From Methanobacteriota archaeon (GTDB lineage Archaea; Thermoplasmatota; Thermoplasmata; RBG-16-68-12; JAJISG01): a stretch of 64,000 bases of DNA. Shown here piece by piece: positions 53,293-60,355 of this stretch (position 1 is its first letter; each line of letters starts with the position of its first letter). The translations under genes were made by a program, and so were the position numbers. Location of the stretch: NCBI GenBank assembly GCA_030594205.1, contig JAUVFR010000002.1, positions 41,538-105,537 on the forward strand, given 5' to 3'. The notes under the pieces were generated by a model. That model was given only the letters and a program-made list of their open reading frames with translations, ran no database searches and was not told the DNA's origin.

Positions 53293-53459
53293 TGGGGGCA
53301 GAGGGATTTGAACCCCCGTCAGCGGGTTACGCCTACACAGACGGACAGGCTGTCCATCGGGTCATCGCTCCAGTTATTCATCACCGCTCAGCAAACCCGT
53401 TGCGACTCATTCCCTTGGTAACTGGAGCCCGCCAGGATCCCGGGCTACCCTATGCCCCC
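53293..53459 (-). tRNA. tRNA-Trp (CCA) with a 94-nt intron
   Basis: On the minus strand, acceptor GGGGGCA (53459-53453) pairs with TGCCCCC (53300-53294), discriminator A53293. The anticodon stem GCGGG (53432-53428) pairs with CCCGC (53326-53322) and the loop becomes CTCCAGA once 53421-53328 is removed; anticodon CCA at 53425-53423. T arm is GGGGG-TTCAAAT-CCCTC. The D stem has GGGT against TCCT, with only two Watson-Crick pairs, so it is weak. Intron position 37/38 is the normal one. It lies 6 nt after the eL41 stop codon and is probably cotranscribed with that gene. Confidence 0.9.
53328..53421 (-). ncRNA. C/D-box guide RNA-like intron of tRNA-Trp
   Basis: Within the intron, 5' to 3': degenerate box C AUGA (53410-53407), D' CUGA (53391-53388), perfect C' GUGAUGA (53384-53378), and D-like AUGA (53365-53362). 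Guide lengths are 13 and 12 nt and the D'-C' gap is 3 nt, all typical of archaeal C/D RNAs. The guide AACTGGAGC before D pairs with GCTCCAGTT of the pre-tRNA, putting C34 exactly five bases upstream of D. The guide before D' (GGGTTTG plus CA) pairs best with the spliced anticodon arm and places C39 at position five. The arrangement matches the known Haloferax tRNA-Trp intron, which directs Cm34 and Um39. Confidence 0.8.
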
Positions 53460-53465
53460 ACAGGT

Positions 53466-53534
53466 TTATCGTTGGCGCATCCGCTGCTGGCGCTTCCGGC
53501 GGCGCATCCGCTTTTTGCGCCATTTCCAACGCAT
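53466..53534 (-). CDS. rpl41e: Ribosomal protein eL41
   Basis: Only 22 codons, easily missed. The protein MRWKWRKKRMRRRKRQQRM plus RQR is almost all Arg, Lys, Trp and Met, the signature of eL41, a single basic helix at the subunit interface. ATG at 53534, TAA at 53466. Residues just upstream in frame (RAWKKRGK) resemble the N terminus of longer archaeal eL41 proteins, but no ATG, GTG or TTG opens that extension after the likely transcription start; a non-canonical ATA at about 53570 would be needed. The palindromic TATA at 53602-53612 lies upstream; tRNA-Trp follows. Confidence 0.85.
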   Translation of the reverse strand: MRWKWRKKRMRRRKRQQRMRQR

Positions 53535-53601
53535 CTTCCCGCGCTTCTTCCACGCACGGGAGCCCCGCTTTATGGCATCACCGAGCGTCCCTAAGGGGGG
53601 A

Positions 53602-53612
53602 AGTATATAAGT
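53602..53612. promoter_or_regulatory. Palindromic TATA box serving eL41/tRNA-Trp and the plus-strand RNA
   Basis: AGTATATAAGT reads almost the same on both strands. Minus-strand start about 53580 (eL41 then tRNA-Trp); plus-strand start about 53628-53633, which is where the candidate RNA begins. Confidence 0.55.
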
Positions 53613-53625
53613 ATCGAGCCGGCTA

Positions 53626-53721
53626 GGCCGCGACATGGCTTGACAGCCCGTCCTCCGCTGCGGGGAAGCCCGCGGCATCCTCGGGGGACGGTCCCCGGGA
53701 GGCGAGGCGGTCGCGCCTTTT
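53626..53721 (+). ncRNA. Candidate structured RNA (unidentified)
   Basis: The 5' GGCCGCGAC (53626-53634) pairs with GTCGCGCC (53710-53717), ending in TTTT. Inside, GGCT-TGAC-AGCC (53637-53648) forms a hairpin, CGTCC/GGACG (53649-53653 with 53686-53690) a second stem, and CCGC/GCGG a third. The 5' end lies about 25 nt after a TATA box. It has no ORF. It lacks conserved motifs of SRP RNA, RNase P RNA, 5S rRNA or C/D RNA. H/ACA RNA, an mRNA leader for the downstream GNAT gene, or a new small RNA are possible. Confidence 0.5.
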
Positions 53722-53802
53722 CAAGACTTTCTAGGGACCCAAGGACCCGGAGGTGCCTCGCAGGCCCTTCCCGCTGGAGGACGGCAAGGAGGCCTGAACG
53801 AC

Positions 53803-54909
53803 ATGGTTCGCATCAAAGTCGTCTCGTTCGACCCCCAGCGGGCAACGGGAGAGGAATGGGCTCGGTTCCACGCGTACCGGCGAAAGCGGCACGTTGAAAC
53901 CGATCCCAATGACCCCCTGCGAGCGGACGCTACGGTGGAGGCGCAGCAGCGAAAGCCCGATATCGCCTGGAAGGAGCTTAACTTTCCCGTCATCGACATC
54001 GACGGGTCGGATGAGTGGATTGGCTGGCAGACGCTCGAGTTCGCCCGGTCCGACGGGCCCAGCTACGCGGAGAACAAGCGTATCCTATGGGTCTGGATCT
54101 CCCTCCTGCCTTCCTACCGCCGGCAGGGCATCGGTCGGCGACTCCTCCGAGAGGCCGCCAACTTTGCGCGAGAGCGCGGCAAGTCCCGGGTTGTGTCCTA
54201 CGCCGAAGAGGCGTCCGGTCTGGCCTTCTGGAAGGTGGTGGGCGCCCAGGATGCCCAGCGAGATCGTCAGAGTCGGTTGAATTTGGACGAGGTGGACTGG
54301 ACGATGGTGGAGCAATGGGCGGCCGAAGGTCCTGCGCGATCCCCAGACTCGAAACTCGTGTGGTTCACGAATCGCATCGACGACGAAGACATTGAGGAAT
54401 GGTGCGCGGCGTTCACGGAGGTCTGGAACATGATGCCCCGGGACGACCTGGACATCGGGGATGAGGTGTTCACCCCAGAGCGGCGGCGACAGTCCGAGGC
54501 GGGCATCGCCGAAGGGGGCGGGACCACCCTGACGGCGTTGACCCGAGAGGAAGACGGCACAATCTCGGGACTCACGGAGATGGGCTACTTCCCTGAGGAG
54601 GATTGGATGATCAACCAATGGATGACCGGGGTGCGGCGTCCGTACCGGGGGCGAGGACTCGGGAAATGGCTCAAGGCCGCCATGCTGCTGTGGGTTCGCG
54701 AGGAGTTCCCCCAGGTCCGTGTTGTCCGAACGGACAACGCCTTCTCCAACGCCCCGATGCTTTCCATCAACGAACGGCTCGGCTTCAAGCTATATCGAGA
54801 GGGAATGGAGGTCCAGATTGGGCTAGAGGATCTCGAGGCGTACCTCGCCAAGGTTCCCGAGAGTGAGGCGACCCTATTCGAAACGGAGGATGGACTCGCC
54901 GGGATTTGA
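53803..54909 (+). CDS. Tandem-domain GNAT N-acetyltransferase
   Basis: 368 residues with two GNAT domains. Acetyl-CoA motif A is SLLPSYRRQGIGRRLLREA near residue 105 in the first, and WMTGVRRPYRGRGLGKWLK near 275 in the second; both have the Q/R-x-x-G-x-G/A pattern. The substrate is unknown; tandem GNATs include mycothiol synthase-like enzymes. The ATG follows AAGGAGG by 10 nt. Its final 19 nt lie inside the tRNA-Arg gene on the other strand. The candidate RNA lies about 80 nt upstream and may be its leader. Confidence 0.85.
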   Translation: MVRIKVVSFDPQRATGEEWARFHAYRRKRHVETDPNDPLRADATVEAQQRKPDIAWKELNFPVIDIDGSDEWIGWQTLEFARSDGPSYAENKRILWVWISLLPSYRRQGIGRRLLREAANFARERGKSRVVSYAEEASGLAFWKVVGAQDAQRDRQSRLNLDEVDWTMVEQWAAEGPARSPDSKLVWFTNRIDDEDIEEWCAAFTEVWNMMPRDDLDIGDEVFTPERRRQSEAGIAEGGGTTLTALTREEDGTISGLTEMGYFPEEDWMINQWMTGVRRPYRGRGLGKWLKAAMLLWVREEFPQVRVVRTDNAFSNAPMLSINERLGFKLYREGMEVQIGLEDLEAYLAKVPESEATLFETEDGLAGI

Positions 54910-54965
54910 ACCCGGGATCGCCGGCTTAGAAGGCCGGTGCCCTCTCCAGGCTAGGCTACGAGTCC
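54891..54965 (-). tRNA. tRNA-Arg (TCT)
   Basis: On the minus strand, acceptor GGACTCG (54965-54959) pairs with CGAGTCC (54898-54892), discriminator A54891. Anticodon stem CCGGC/GCCGG with loop CTTCTAA gives anticodon TCT. The T arm is CCGGG-TTCAAAT-CCCGG. No intron. A TATA box, minus-strand CTTTATAAC (54988-54996), lies about 27 nt upstream. The 3' end overlaps the 3' end of the GNAT gene on the opposite strand. Confidence 0.92.
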
Positions 54966-55014
54966 CCGGCTTCCGAGTCGGAGGTCGTTATAAAGCTTTG
55001 ATGCAGCCTGCAGC

Positions 55015-55368
55015 TCAGCGACCCTCTTCAGGTCCCCGACCATCCCGGGGCAGGAGACCGTCGAGAACTTCGATTAGGTTCCCCGCCACGCGTTCCGCTG
55101 CGAGCTGGCCCGTCTCGTCCACGTAGCTGAGGATGAGCTCGTCTACGATCTTGGTCCCCCCAACCAGGTTGAAACGGCTCGTGTCCGCGTTGCATAGGAT
55201 GGTCCGACCCGGCCCTTGATACTAGGGCAGGAGCTTGCCGCCCGATCGAGCGGGGAGCCGAATCTCCAGCGAGGGACCCACCAATGTGGCCGTTTCGCCC
55301 TCCACGCGGACCGCGCTGATGTGCTGCTGGGGGAGCTGTTTTTCATCCGGGAGTGGGATCTCCAACAT
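55015..55368 (-). pseudogene. Small ORF interrupted by an in-frame TAG
   Basis: A single frame reads MLEIPLPDEKQLPQQHISAV and onwards for 48 codons to TAG (55224-55222), then continues in the same frame with YQGPGRTILCNADTSRFNLV through ERVAGNLIEVLDGLLP to a TGA at 55017-55015. Both halves look like real protein (regular amphipathic pattern, low rare-codon content), so this is probably a gene with one nonsense mutation, or two short ORFs. A TATA-like minus-strand CCTAAATACG (about 55412-55421) precedes it. Family not recognised. TAG is a normal stop elsewhere in the window, so recoding is unlikely. Confidence 0.5.
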
Positions 55369-55468
55369 CCGCAACGAGCTCCTTGTGCAGTGGAACCGAT
55401 GGTCTGCCAACGTATTTAGGACAGAAAATCCGTCGAAGCCGTGACCGGGTTCTGGGGAGAACGCCATC

Positions 55469-56299
55469 GTGACGAGTGAGGCGCCCAAGAAGGCAGAGGA
55501 CGCCCTTGACACGCGTCTTCTGGTGGGAACCAGCGGCTGGTCCTACGACTTTTGGGCAGGGACCTTCTACCCGCCAGGGACGCCCTCACGCGATTATCTA
55601 CGCCTTTACAGTTCCGTCTTCGACCTGGTGGAGGTGGACTCCAGCTTCTATCGGATCCCCTCGCAATCCATGGTTGCTGGTTGGCAAAGGGCGACCCCGG
55701 AGAGGTTTGCCTTTACGGCCAAATTCCCCCGCCGCATCACGCATGAGTTGAAGCTTCGGGACATCGAACGCCCTCTCGATCAGTTTTATGCGTCCTTTGA
55801 CGAGCTCGGGTCTAAGCTCCGTGCGTTCGTCGTCCAGTTCCCGCCCTCGTTCAAAGTCGAGAAGGATTTGTCGGCCCTGGAGGAGTTCTTGGGATTGATG
55901 CGAACCGACGTCCCCCACGCCCTCGAGTTTCGCCACAAGTCCTGGTTCCAGGATGACATCTACGACTTGCTTGCGAGCCACAAGGCGACCCAGGCCTGGT
56001 CCACCACCCAGTACCTGGACTCGCCGCCCACAGTCACCTCGGACATGATTTACCTCCGTCTGATTGGAGACCGTTCCTTGAAGAGGCTGGGGGAGCTTCA
56101 GAAGGACCGGACGGAGGAGATGGGCCGATGGGGCAAGCGAATCAAGGATTCCTTCCAGACCGTCCGACAAGCCTACGTCTTCTTCAACAACCACTTCGCC
56201 GGCTTCGGCCCCGGCTCCGTGAACGAGTTCCATCGTCTGGTGGGACTCATCGAACGCGAGTTTCCCCAATCGGGACAGAAGACTCTAGCTGAATTCTGA
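55469..56299 (+). CDS. DUF72 family protein
   Basis: 276 residues. DUF72 segments: LLVGTSGWSYDFWAGTFYP near the N terminus, LVEVDSSFYRIPSQSMVAGW, FTAKFPRRITHE, FVVQFPPSF, ALEFRHKSWF, YLRLIGDR and AYVFFNNHFAGFGPGSVNEF at the C terminus. It is a TIM-barrel fold of unknown activity; conserved acidic and aromatic residues suggest a small-molecule or nucleic acid enzyme. GTG start. It lies just upstream of DNA polymerase IV (43 nt gap), and the two may be coexpressed. Confidence 0.9.
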   Translation: MTSEAPKKAEDALDTRLLVGTSGWSYDFWAGTFYPPGTPSRDYLRLYSSVFDLVEVDSSFYRIPSQSMVAGWQRATPERFAFTAKFPRRITHELKLRDIERPLDQFYASFDELGSKLRAFVVQFPPSFKVEKDLSALEEFLGLMRTDVPHALEFRHKSWFQDDIYDLLASHKATQAWSTTQYLDSPPTVTSDMIYLRLIGDRSLKRLGELQKDRTEEMGRWGKRIKDSFQTVRQAYVFFNNHFAGFGPGSVNEFHRLVGLIEREFPQSGQKTLAEF

Positions 56300-56342
56300 G
56301 GCGAGCGAGTCTTCATATTCGCAGCACTCCATTCTCGGAGGG

Positions 56343-57419
56343 ATGGCCCGGGTCATCATGCACGTCGACATGGACGCCTTCTACGTGTCGGCGGAGCGGC
56401 TGCGGGATTCTTCCCTCGTTGGGAAACCGGTTATCATTGGGGCCGACCCGAAGGGTGGGAAAGGACGGGGCGTCGTCGCCGCTGCCTCCTATGAGGCCCG
56501 GGAGGTGGGGGTTCATTCTGCCCTCCCCATCACCACCGCTTACCGCAAGGCCCCCGACGCGGTCTACCTGCGTCCCGACTTCTCCTACTACGGCCGCGTC
56601 TCCGACGAGGTCATGCGGGTGCTCGAGGAGTTTGCGGACCGTTTCGAGCAGATGAGCATCGACGAGGCCTTCCTCGACGTGACGGACCGGGCGAAGGACT
56701 TCCGAAAGGCCCGAATCTTGGCCCGCGAGATCAAGCGGGCGGTGCGGGAGCGGACGGGACTCACGGCCTCGGTGGGGGTCGCCCCCAACAAGTCCATCGC
56801 GAAGATTGCCTCGGACAAGGAGAAGCCCGATGGGGTCACCGTGGTCAGCCCGCAGCGCGTGGAGGCGTTTCTCCGTCCCCTGCCCGTGTCGGACATCCCC
56901 GGCGTCGGGACGAAGACGAAGGCCGCGCTCAAGCGGATGGGGATCGAGACCATCGGCGAGCTCGCGGACACTCCCCCCCGCGACCTCACGACCGCCTTCG
57001 GGAAGGGGGGTGTATGGCTCTGGGCGGTCGCCCGCGGGGAGGAGGAGGCGCCCGTGGAGGGGCGGGGGGATCCCAAGTCGTTCAGCACGGAACACACCTT
57101 CTCTGAAAACCTGGATGATTGGGAGCGGATTCTGGCCAAGCTGCCACCGCTCGTCGACGACGTCTACTGGCGCGTGCGGGACGACGGCTTTCTCTTCCGC
57201 ACGGTGAGCATCAAGATTCGCTTCGAAGACTTCGAGACCATGACGAGAGGCAAGACGTTGAACACCTACACAGACGACCGGCGGACCATCGAAACCGTGG
57301 CACGGGAGCACTTTGAGGAGTTCCGGAGTTATCCAAAGAAGGTCCGGCTGATCGGGGTGCGGGTCGCGGGTCTGAAGAAGATCGAGGAGGGCCAGGAGAC
57401 GCTCCAGAGGTGGACTTAG
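56343..57419 (+). CDS. dinB: DNA polymerase IV (Y family, Dpo4/DinB)
   Basis: Translesion polymerase, 358 residues. The palm has IMHVDMDAFYVSAERL with the first catalytic Asp, and MSIDEAFLDVTDRA with the DE pair; KPVIIGADP, VAAASYEAREVGVHS and the fingers, thumb helix-hairpin-helix (ISDIPGVGTK-like SDIPGVGTKTKAALKRMG) and little finger domains follow. All catalytic residues are present. There is no C-terminal PCNA-interacting motif that I can recognise clearly (ending EEGQETLQRWT); a Q-x-x-L-x-x-W-like pattern is at the very end. ATG start after GGAGGG. Confidence 0.95.
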   Translation: MARVIMHVDMDAFYVSAERLRDSSLVGKPVIIGADPKGGKGRGVVAAASYEAREVGVHSALPITTAYRKAPDAVYLRPDFSYYGRVSDEVMRVLEEFADRFEQMSIDEAFLDVTDRAKDFRKARILAREIKRAVRERTGLTASVGVAPNKSIAKIASDKEKPDGVTVVSPQRVEAFLRPLPVSDIPGVGTKTKAALKRMGIETIGELADTPPRDLTTAFGKGGVWLWAVARGEEEAPVEGRGDPKSFSTEHTFSENLDDWERILAKLPPLVDDVYWRVRDDGFLFRTVSIKIRFEDFETMTRGKTLNTYTDDRRTIETVAREHFEEFRSYPKKVRLIGVRVAGLKKIEEGQETLQRWT

Positions 57420-57443
57420 GCCTGACTGTCTGGCCGCGAATTG

Positions 57444-58166
57444 CTAGGGCGCGATGACGTCTCGCGTCTTCATTTGCTTCTCGAAAGTGGAAAACGTGAC
57501 GGGCATCCACTCTTTGGCGAGCTCTAGCATCTGCGTCACCAAGTCGCGAATCTCCCACTGGGCGTCCCCGAAGCTCCGGATGGCGATGATGTGCATAAGG
57601 CTCCTCGCGTTCACCGTCATGGTCCCGTTCACGGGCGTCGCCAAGGGGAAGAGGTAGCGTGCGTCCTCCCGCGGAACCCCACCGTCCACGAGCGTCCTGT
57701 AGGCCTCAATCATCTGGGCGAAGAGCCCCTCGATGAGTTTCTCACGCTCCGAGGGGGAAAGGGTAATCTCCCGGCGTCCCGCCTCCCTGGACACCACCGC
57801 CTCTTCGCGGTAGCTCGGAGGCCAGACGAAGTCCTTGGGCGTGAGGGTCCGTAGGCTCACATACCGACCGCTTTGAATGTCGAAGCTGGCGAGGCGATGT
57901 CGCGTCAGTTGGGCGAGAGTGACCCGACTCATGCCCTCGATTCCGAAGGTGATGGTGGGGTGCTCAAAGGGCCCCCAATGCCCGGCGCTGATGAGTCGCC
58001 GCAGCAGGTTTCCGATCTTCTCCTCAATGTCCGCCCCCTTGATGGGCCCCATGACCTCCTCGAAGCTCTCGTTCCAGGGGGCCTCTTTCATGTAATCCCC
58101 GCGCGCTGCCTGGCAGACGAGTCGTTCGGCGTCGGTCGTGGCGACGATCTGGCGAACTTTCACCAT
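57444..58166 (-). CDS. thyX: Flavin-dependent thymidylate synthase ThyX
   Basis: Makes dTMP using methylene-folate (or pterin) and FAD. The ThyX motif is RHRLASFDIQSGRYVS, with the usual R-H-R then seven residues and S. Others: HWGPFEHPTITF, VPREDARYLFPLATPVNGTMT and NARSLMHIIAIR. The 240-residue length fits. All dUMP and FAD ligands in the motif are kept. Its 3' end is 24 nt from the convergent dinB. Upstream, toward cofC, is a stretch of about 150 nt with no clear feature. Confidence 0.95.
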   Translation of the reverse strand: MVKVRQIVATTDAERLVCQAARGDYMKEAPWNESFEEVMGPIKGADIEEKIGNLLRRLISAGHWGPFEHPTITFGIEGMSRVTLAQLTRHRLASFDIQSGRYVSLRTLTPKDFVWPPSYREEAVVSREAGRREITLSPSEREKLIEGLFAQMIEAYRTLVDGGVPREDARYLFPLATPVNGTMTVNARSLMHIIAIRSFGDAQWEIRDLVTQMLELAKEWMPVTFSTFEKQMKTRDVIAP

Positions 58167-58319
58167 TGGCGTTCCTCCCCGCGAGGTGGCTTCTCGCGCA
58201 ATTCGGGAAGAACCCCGTCGCTAGTTAAAGGACGCGGGGAGGGGAGGCCGAACCGTTGCCCATCCCGCATCCTTGATAACCCGGGACTCCGTGCCGTCTC
58301 AGGCGGAGGGGCAGCGTCT

Positions 58320-58973
58320 TTGGGGGGAAGAACTCGGGCGTTTGTGACCTTGGACCGAGTGGGCTCTTCCCTCAAAGGGGTCGACCAACTCCTCTCCCAT
58401 CGCCGGCGTCGTCGGCTCGCCGAGGCCATCCTGTTCGATGTCCTCCAGGCCGTCCGTGACTCTCGCCTCGTCGACGAGACCGTGCTCGTAACCCAGGATC
58501 CCGCTGCCTCGGCCCTCGGACAGAAGGCGGGAATCCCGATCAGCGCTCTCCCCGTGCGGCAAGCCAAAGAGGCCTTTCATGGAGAATCGGCCGGAGCCGT
58601 TGCTCTCCTCCGCGGGGACCTGGTGCTCCTGGAGGCACAGGATCTCGCCTTCTTGTTCGGACGCGTGGCACAGGGCGCGCGCCTCCTCCTCGTCCCAACC
58701 ACCGGGTCTGACGGACTGAGTCTCGTGTTGGGGTCGGGAACTGATGCCTTCATCGCAGACTTTGACGGGGGCACCCTAGCCTCCTGGGAGGAGGCAGCCG
58801 AACAGCGTGGCCTCACGACCGAAATCTACGCCATCCCCGCCGGAAGGAGGCCCTCGAGTCCGATGGATCTTCTCGAGGTCTACACGGCGGCCCGCCCGTC
58901 TCGGGCCAAGGGGCTGTTGAAGGACTGGCGCATCGGACAGAAGCTGAGGAGATTCGGGGGGGAAGAACCGTGA
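58320..58973 (+). CDS. cofC: CofC-like 2-phospho-L-lactate guanylyltransferase
   Basis: About 217 residues from a TTG (58320) chosen to include the N-terminal nucleotide-binding strand RTRAFVTLDRVG; a GTG at 58344 is another option. GGRTRAFVTLDRVGSSLKG then RRRLAEAILFDVLQAVRDS and VLVTQDP match CofC, which activates 2-phospholactate for F420 synthesis, but the family Lys-Ser-Arg loop is partly altered (VGSSLKGVDQLL). Its TGA overlaps the GTG of cofE (GTGA), a coupling that strongly supports the assignment. The enzyme could also use a related phospho-acid. Confidence 0.75.
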   Translation: MGGRTRAFVTLDRVGSSLKGVDQLLSHRRRRRLAEAILFDVLQAVRDSRLVDETVLVTQDPAASALGQKAGIPISALPVRQAKEAFHGESAGAVALLRGDLVLLEAQDLAFLFGRVAQGARLLLVPTTGSDGLSLVLGSGTDAFIADFDGGTLASWEEAAEQRGLTTEIYAIPAGRRPSSPMDLLEVYTAARPSRAKGLLKDWRIGQKLRRFGGEEP

Positions 58974-59728
58974 GACGCGTACAGGTGTTCGGTGTCGGGA
59001 ACATCCCAGAGGTGCGGGAGGGCGACAGTCTGGTCTCCCTGATTCGGGAAGGAATCCGGAGCTCGGACCTGGATCTTCTGGATGGAGATATCGTTGTCGT
59101 TAGCCAGAAGATCGTCTCCAAGGCCGAGGGGCAGACGTATCGCACGGCGGACCTTCCCGCCTCCCCCCTCGCGCGGGCATTCGCCGAGGGGCGACCCAAG
59201 TCTCCGGAGCAGGTGGAACTCGTCCTCCGGGAGGCGGCCCGCCTGGTCCGTATGGACCTGCAGCGTGGGATACTCATCGCCGAGACACGACACGGCTTCA
59301 TCTGCGCGAACGCGGGTGTGGACCGGTCCAACGTCGGCGCGGGGGAGGTCTATGCGGCCCTCCCCTTGGACCCCGATGCCTCGGCCCGTCGCCTTCGGGC
59401 GGGGCTGCAGGACTCCTTTTCGGTTCAGATCGGCGTTCTCATTAGTGACAGCTTTGGACGGCCTTGGCGACAGGGATCGACCGATGTGGCCATCGGCGTG
59501 GCGGGTCTCTCTCCGTTGAGGGACTACCGCGGGCTGCGGGACCGGCACGGGTACGAATTGCGTAGCACGGTGGTCGCCCTCGCGGATGAGGTGGCGGCAG
59601 CTGCGGACCTGGCCAAGGGAAAGCTGGATGACGTTCCTGTCGCCATCGTTCGCGGCGTGGATTTCCGACCGGCCGAAGGTTCCATCGCCGAGGCCCTTCG
59701 TCCGACGGCCGAAGACCTCTTTCGCTAG
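58970..59728 (+). CDS. cofE: Coenzyme F420:L-glutamate ligase CofE
   Basis: Adds glutamates to F420-0 with GTP, in the last steps of F420 synthesis. The 252-residue protein has QVFGVGNIPEVREGDSLVSL, the metal- and nucleotide-binding DGDIVVVSQKIVSKAEG, GFICANAGVDRSNVG, and the hallmark SDSFGRPWRQGSTDVAIG with C-terminal DEVAAAADLAKGKLDDVPVA. GTG start overlaps the cofC stop. It indicates that the organism makes F420. Downstream, on the opposite strand, is a truncated F420-type oxidoreductase gene. Confidence 0.95.
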   Translation: MRRVQVFGVGNIPEVREGDSLVSLIREGIRSSDLDLLDGDIVVVSQKIVSKAEGQTYRTADLPASPLARAFAEGRPKSPEQVELVLREAARLVRMDLQRGILIAETRHGFICANAGVDRSNVGAGEVYAALPLDPDASARRLRAGLQDSFSVQIGVLISDSFGRPWRQGSTDVAIGVAGLSPLRDYRGLRDRHGYELRSTVVALADEVAAAADLAKGKLDDVPVAIVRGVDFRPAEGSIAEALRPTAEDLFR

Positions 59729-59910
59729 GACCCTTCGGGCTCTTCGGGCGGAACCCGCTTCGGTTTCTGATCCACGGCCGTGTAAAACCGCTCCCCGTCA
59801 AAGACGAAGCAGACAGGTACCACGTGCAGCTCTGCCCTCGAGCCTACGCTTGCCAGGTGGGCCACGCGCTGGGCGTCGATAAAGGCCGTATCCGAGTCCG
59901 TCCACCTCAA
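59725..59910 (-). pseudogene. Truncated F420-dependent PPOX-class oxidoreductase
   Basis: 61 residues only. FIDAQRVAHLASVGSRAELH and VPVCFVFDGERFYTAVDQKP match the N-terminal 55 residues of F420-binding split-barrel (pyridoxamine 5'-phosphate oxidase-like) proteins, which are normally about 130 residues. The reading frame then ends in KRVPPEEPEGS and a stop that overlaps the 3' end of cofE. The half of the barrel that holds the second strand set is missing. It starts at a TTG overlapping the TGA of the membrane gene upstream (TTGA). It is most likely a decayed gene, but a short active peptide cannot be excluded. Confidence 0.65.
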
Positions 59911-60326
59911 GCGGGCCGACGCTCTCTCATCGGTTCCCCCGCGACCATGACAATTCCAGAGACCACCATGAGCCCTCCCAATCCGAACATCGCGAGGGCC
60001 GAGAGGTAGGCCATCTGCATCGCGAAGAGGTTGGTACCCAGCATCAGCCAACCCACGAGGACCATGAGGCCCCCGTAGAAGAGCATGAGGCCGCCTTGAG
60101 GGCGGGCGGCGATTCCCACGCCAACGATGAGGAGGATCCCGTTGCCGAGGACGACTCCGCTGAAGACCAGGAGGAGCCACGCGGGGAGGGGGCCCGCAGG
60201 CAACATCGGGTTCATGGGCATCCCCATGTCGCCGACGGACGGGAAGGAGAGGAGGGCCGCGGCGATTCCCACCGCACCGCTGGTCACGGCCAGTGCCCCA
60301 GCCAGGGGCATCCTCCCGCCGCGCAC
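59907..60326 (-). CDS. Small four-helix membrane protein
   Basis: 139 residues, four or five hydrophobic helices (LAGALAVTSGAVGIAAALL, LPAWLLLVFSGVVLGNGILL, LMLFYGGLMVLVGWLMLG, LSALAMFGLGGLMVVSGIVM). GTG at 60326 coincides with the expected transcription start of a TATA at 60347-60355, so the mRNA looks leaderless; the ATG at 60311 is an alternative. It is next to an F420-PPOX remnant and divergent from the ECF transporter. Function unknown. Confidence 0.72.
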   Translation of the reverse strand: MRGGRMPLAGALAVTSGAVGIAAALLSFPSVGDMGMPMNPMLPAGPLPAWLLLVFSGVVLGNGILLIVGVGIAARPQGGLMLFYGGLMVLVGWLMLGTNLFAMQMAYLSALAMFGLGGLMVVSGIVMVAGEPMRERRPA

Positions 60327-60346
60327 ATCGAGAGCTCTCCGGGAAC

Positions 60347-60355
60347 GTATTTATG
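60347..60355. promoter_or_regulatory. TATA-like element between the membrane gene and ECF S component
   Basis: gtatttatg on the plus strand and CATAAATAC on the minus strand. It is well placed for the leaderless minus-strand gene (start 60326). On the plus strand it would start transcripts near 60375, after the first ATG of the ECF S gene. Confidence 0.4.

Noticed and set aside
55222-55224. Pyrrolysine recoding of the amber codon.
   Set aside because: TAG ends many normal genes here and no pyl genes are seen.
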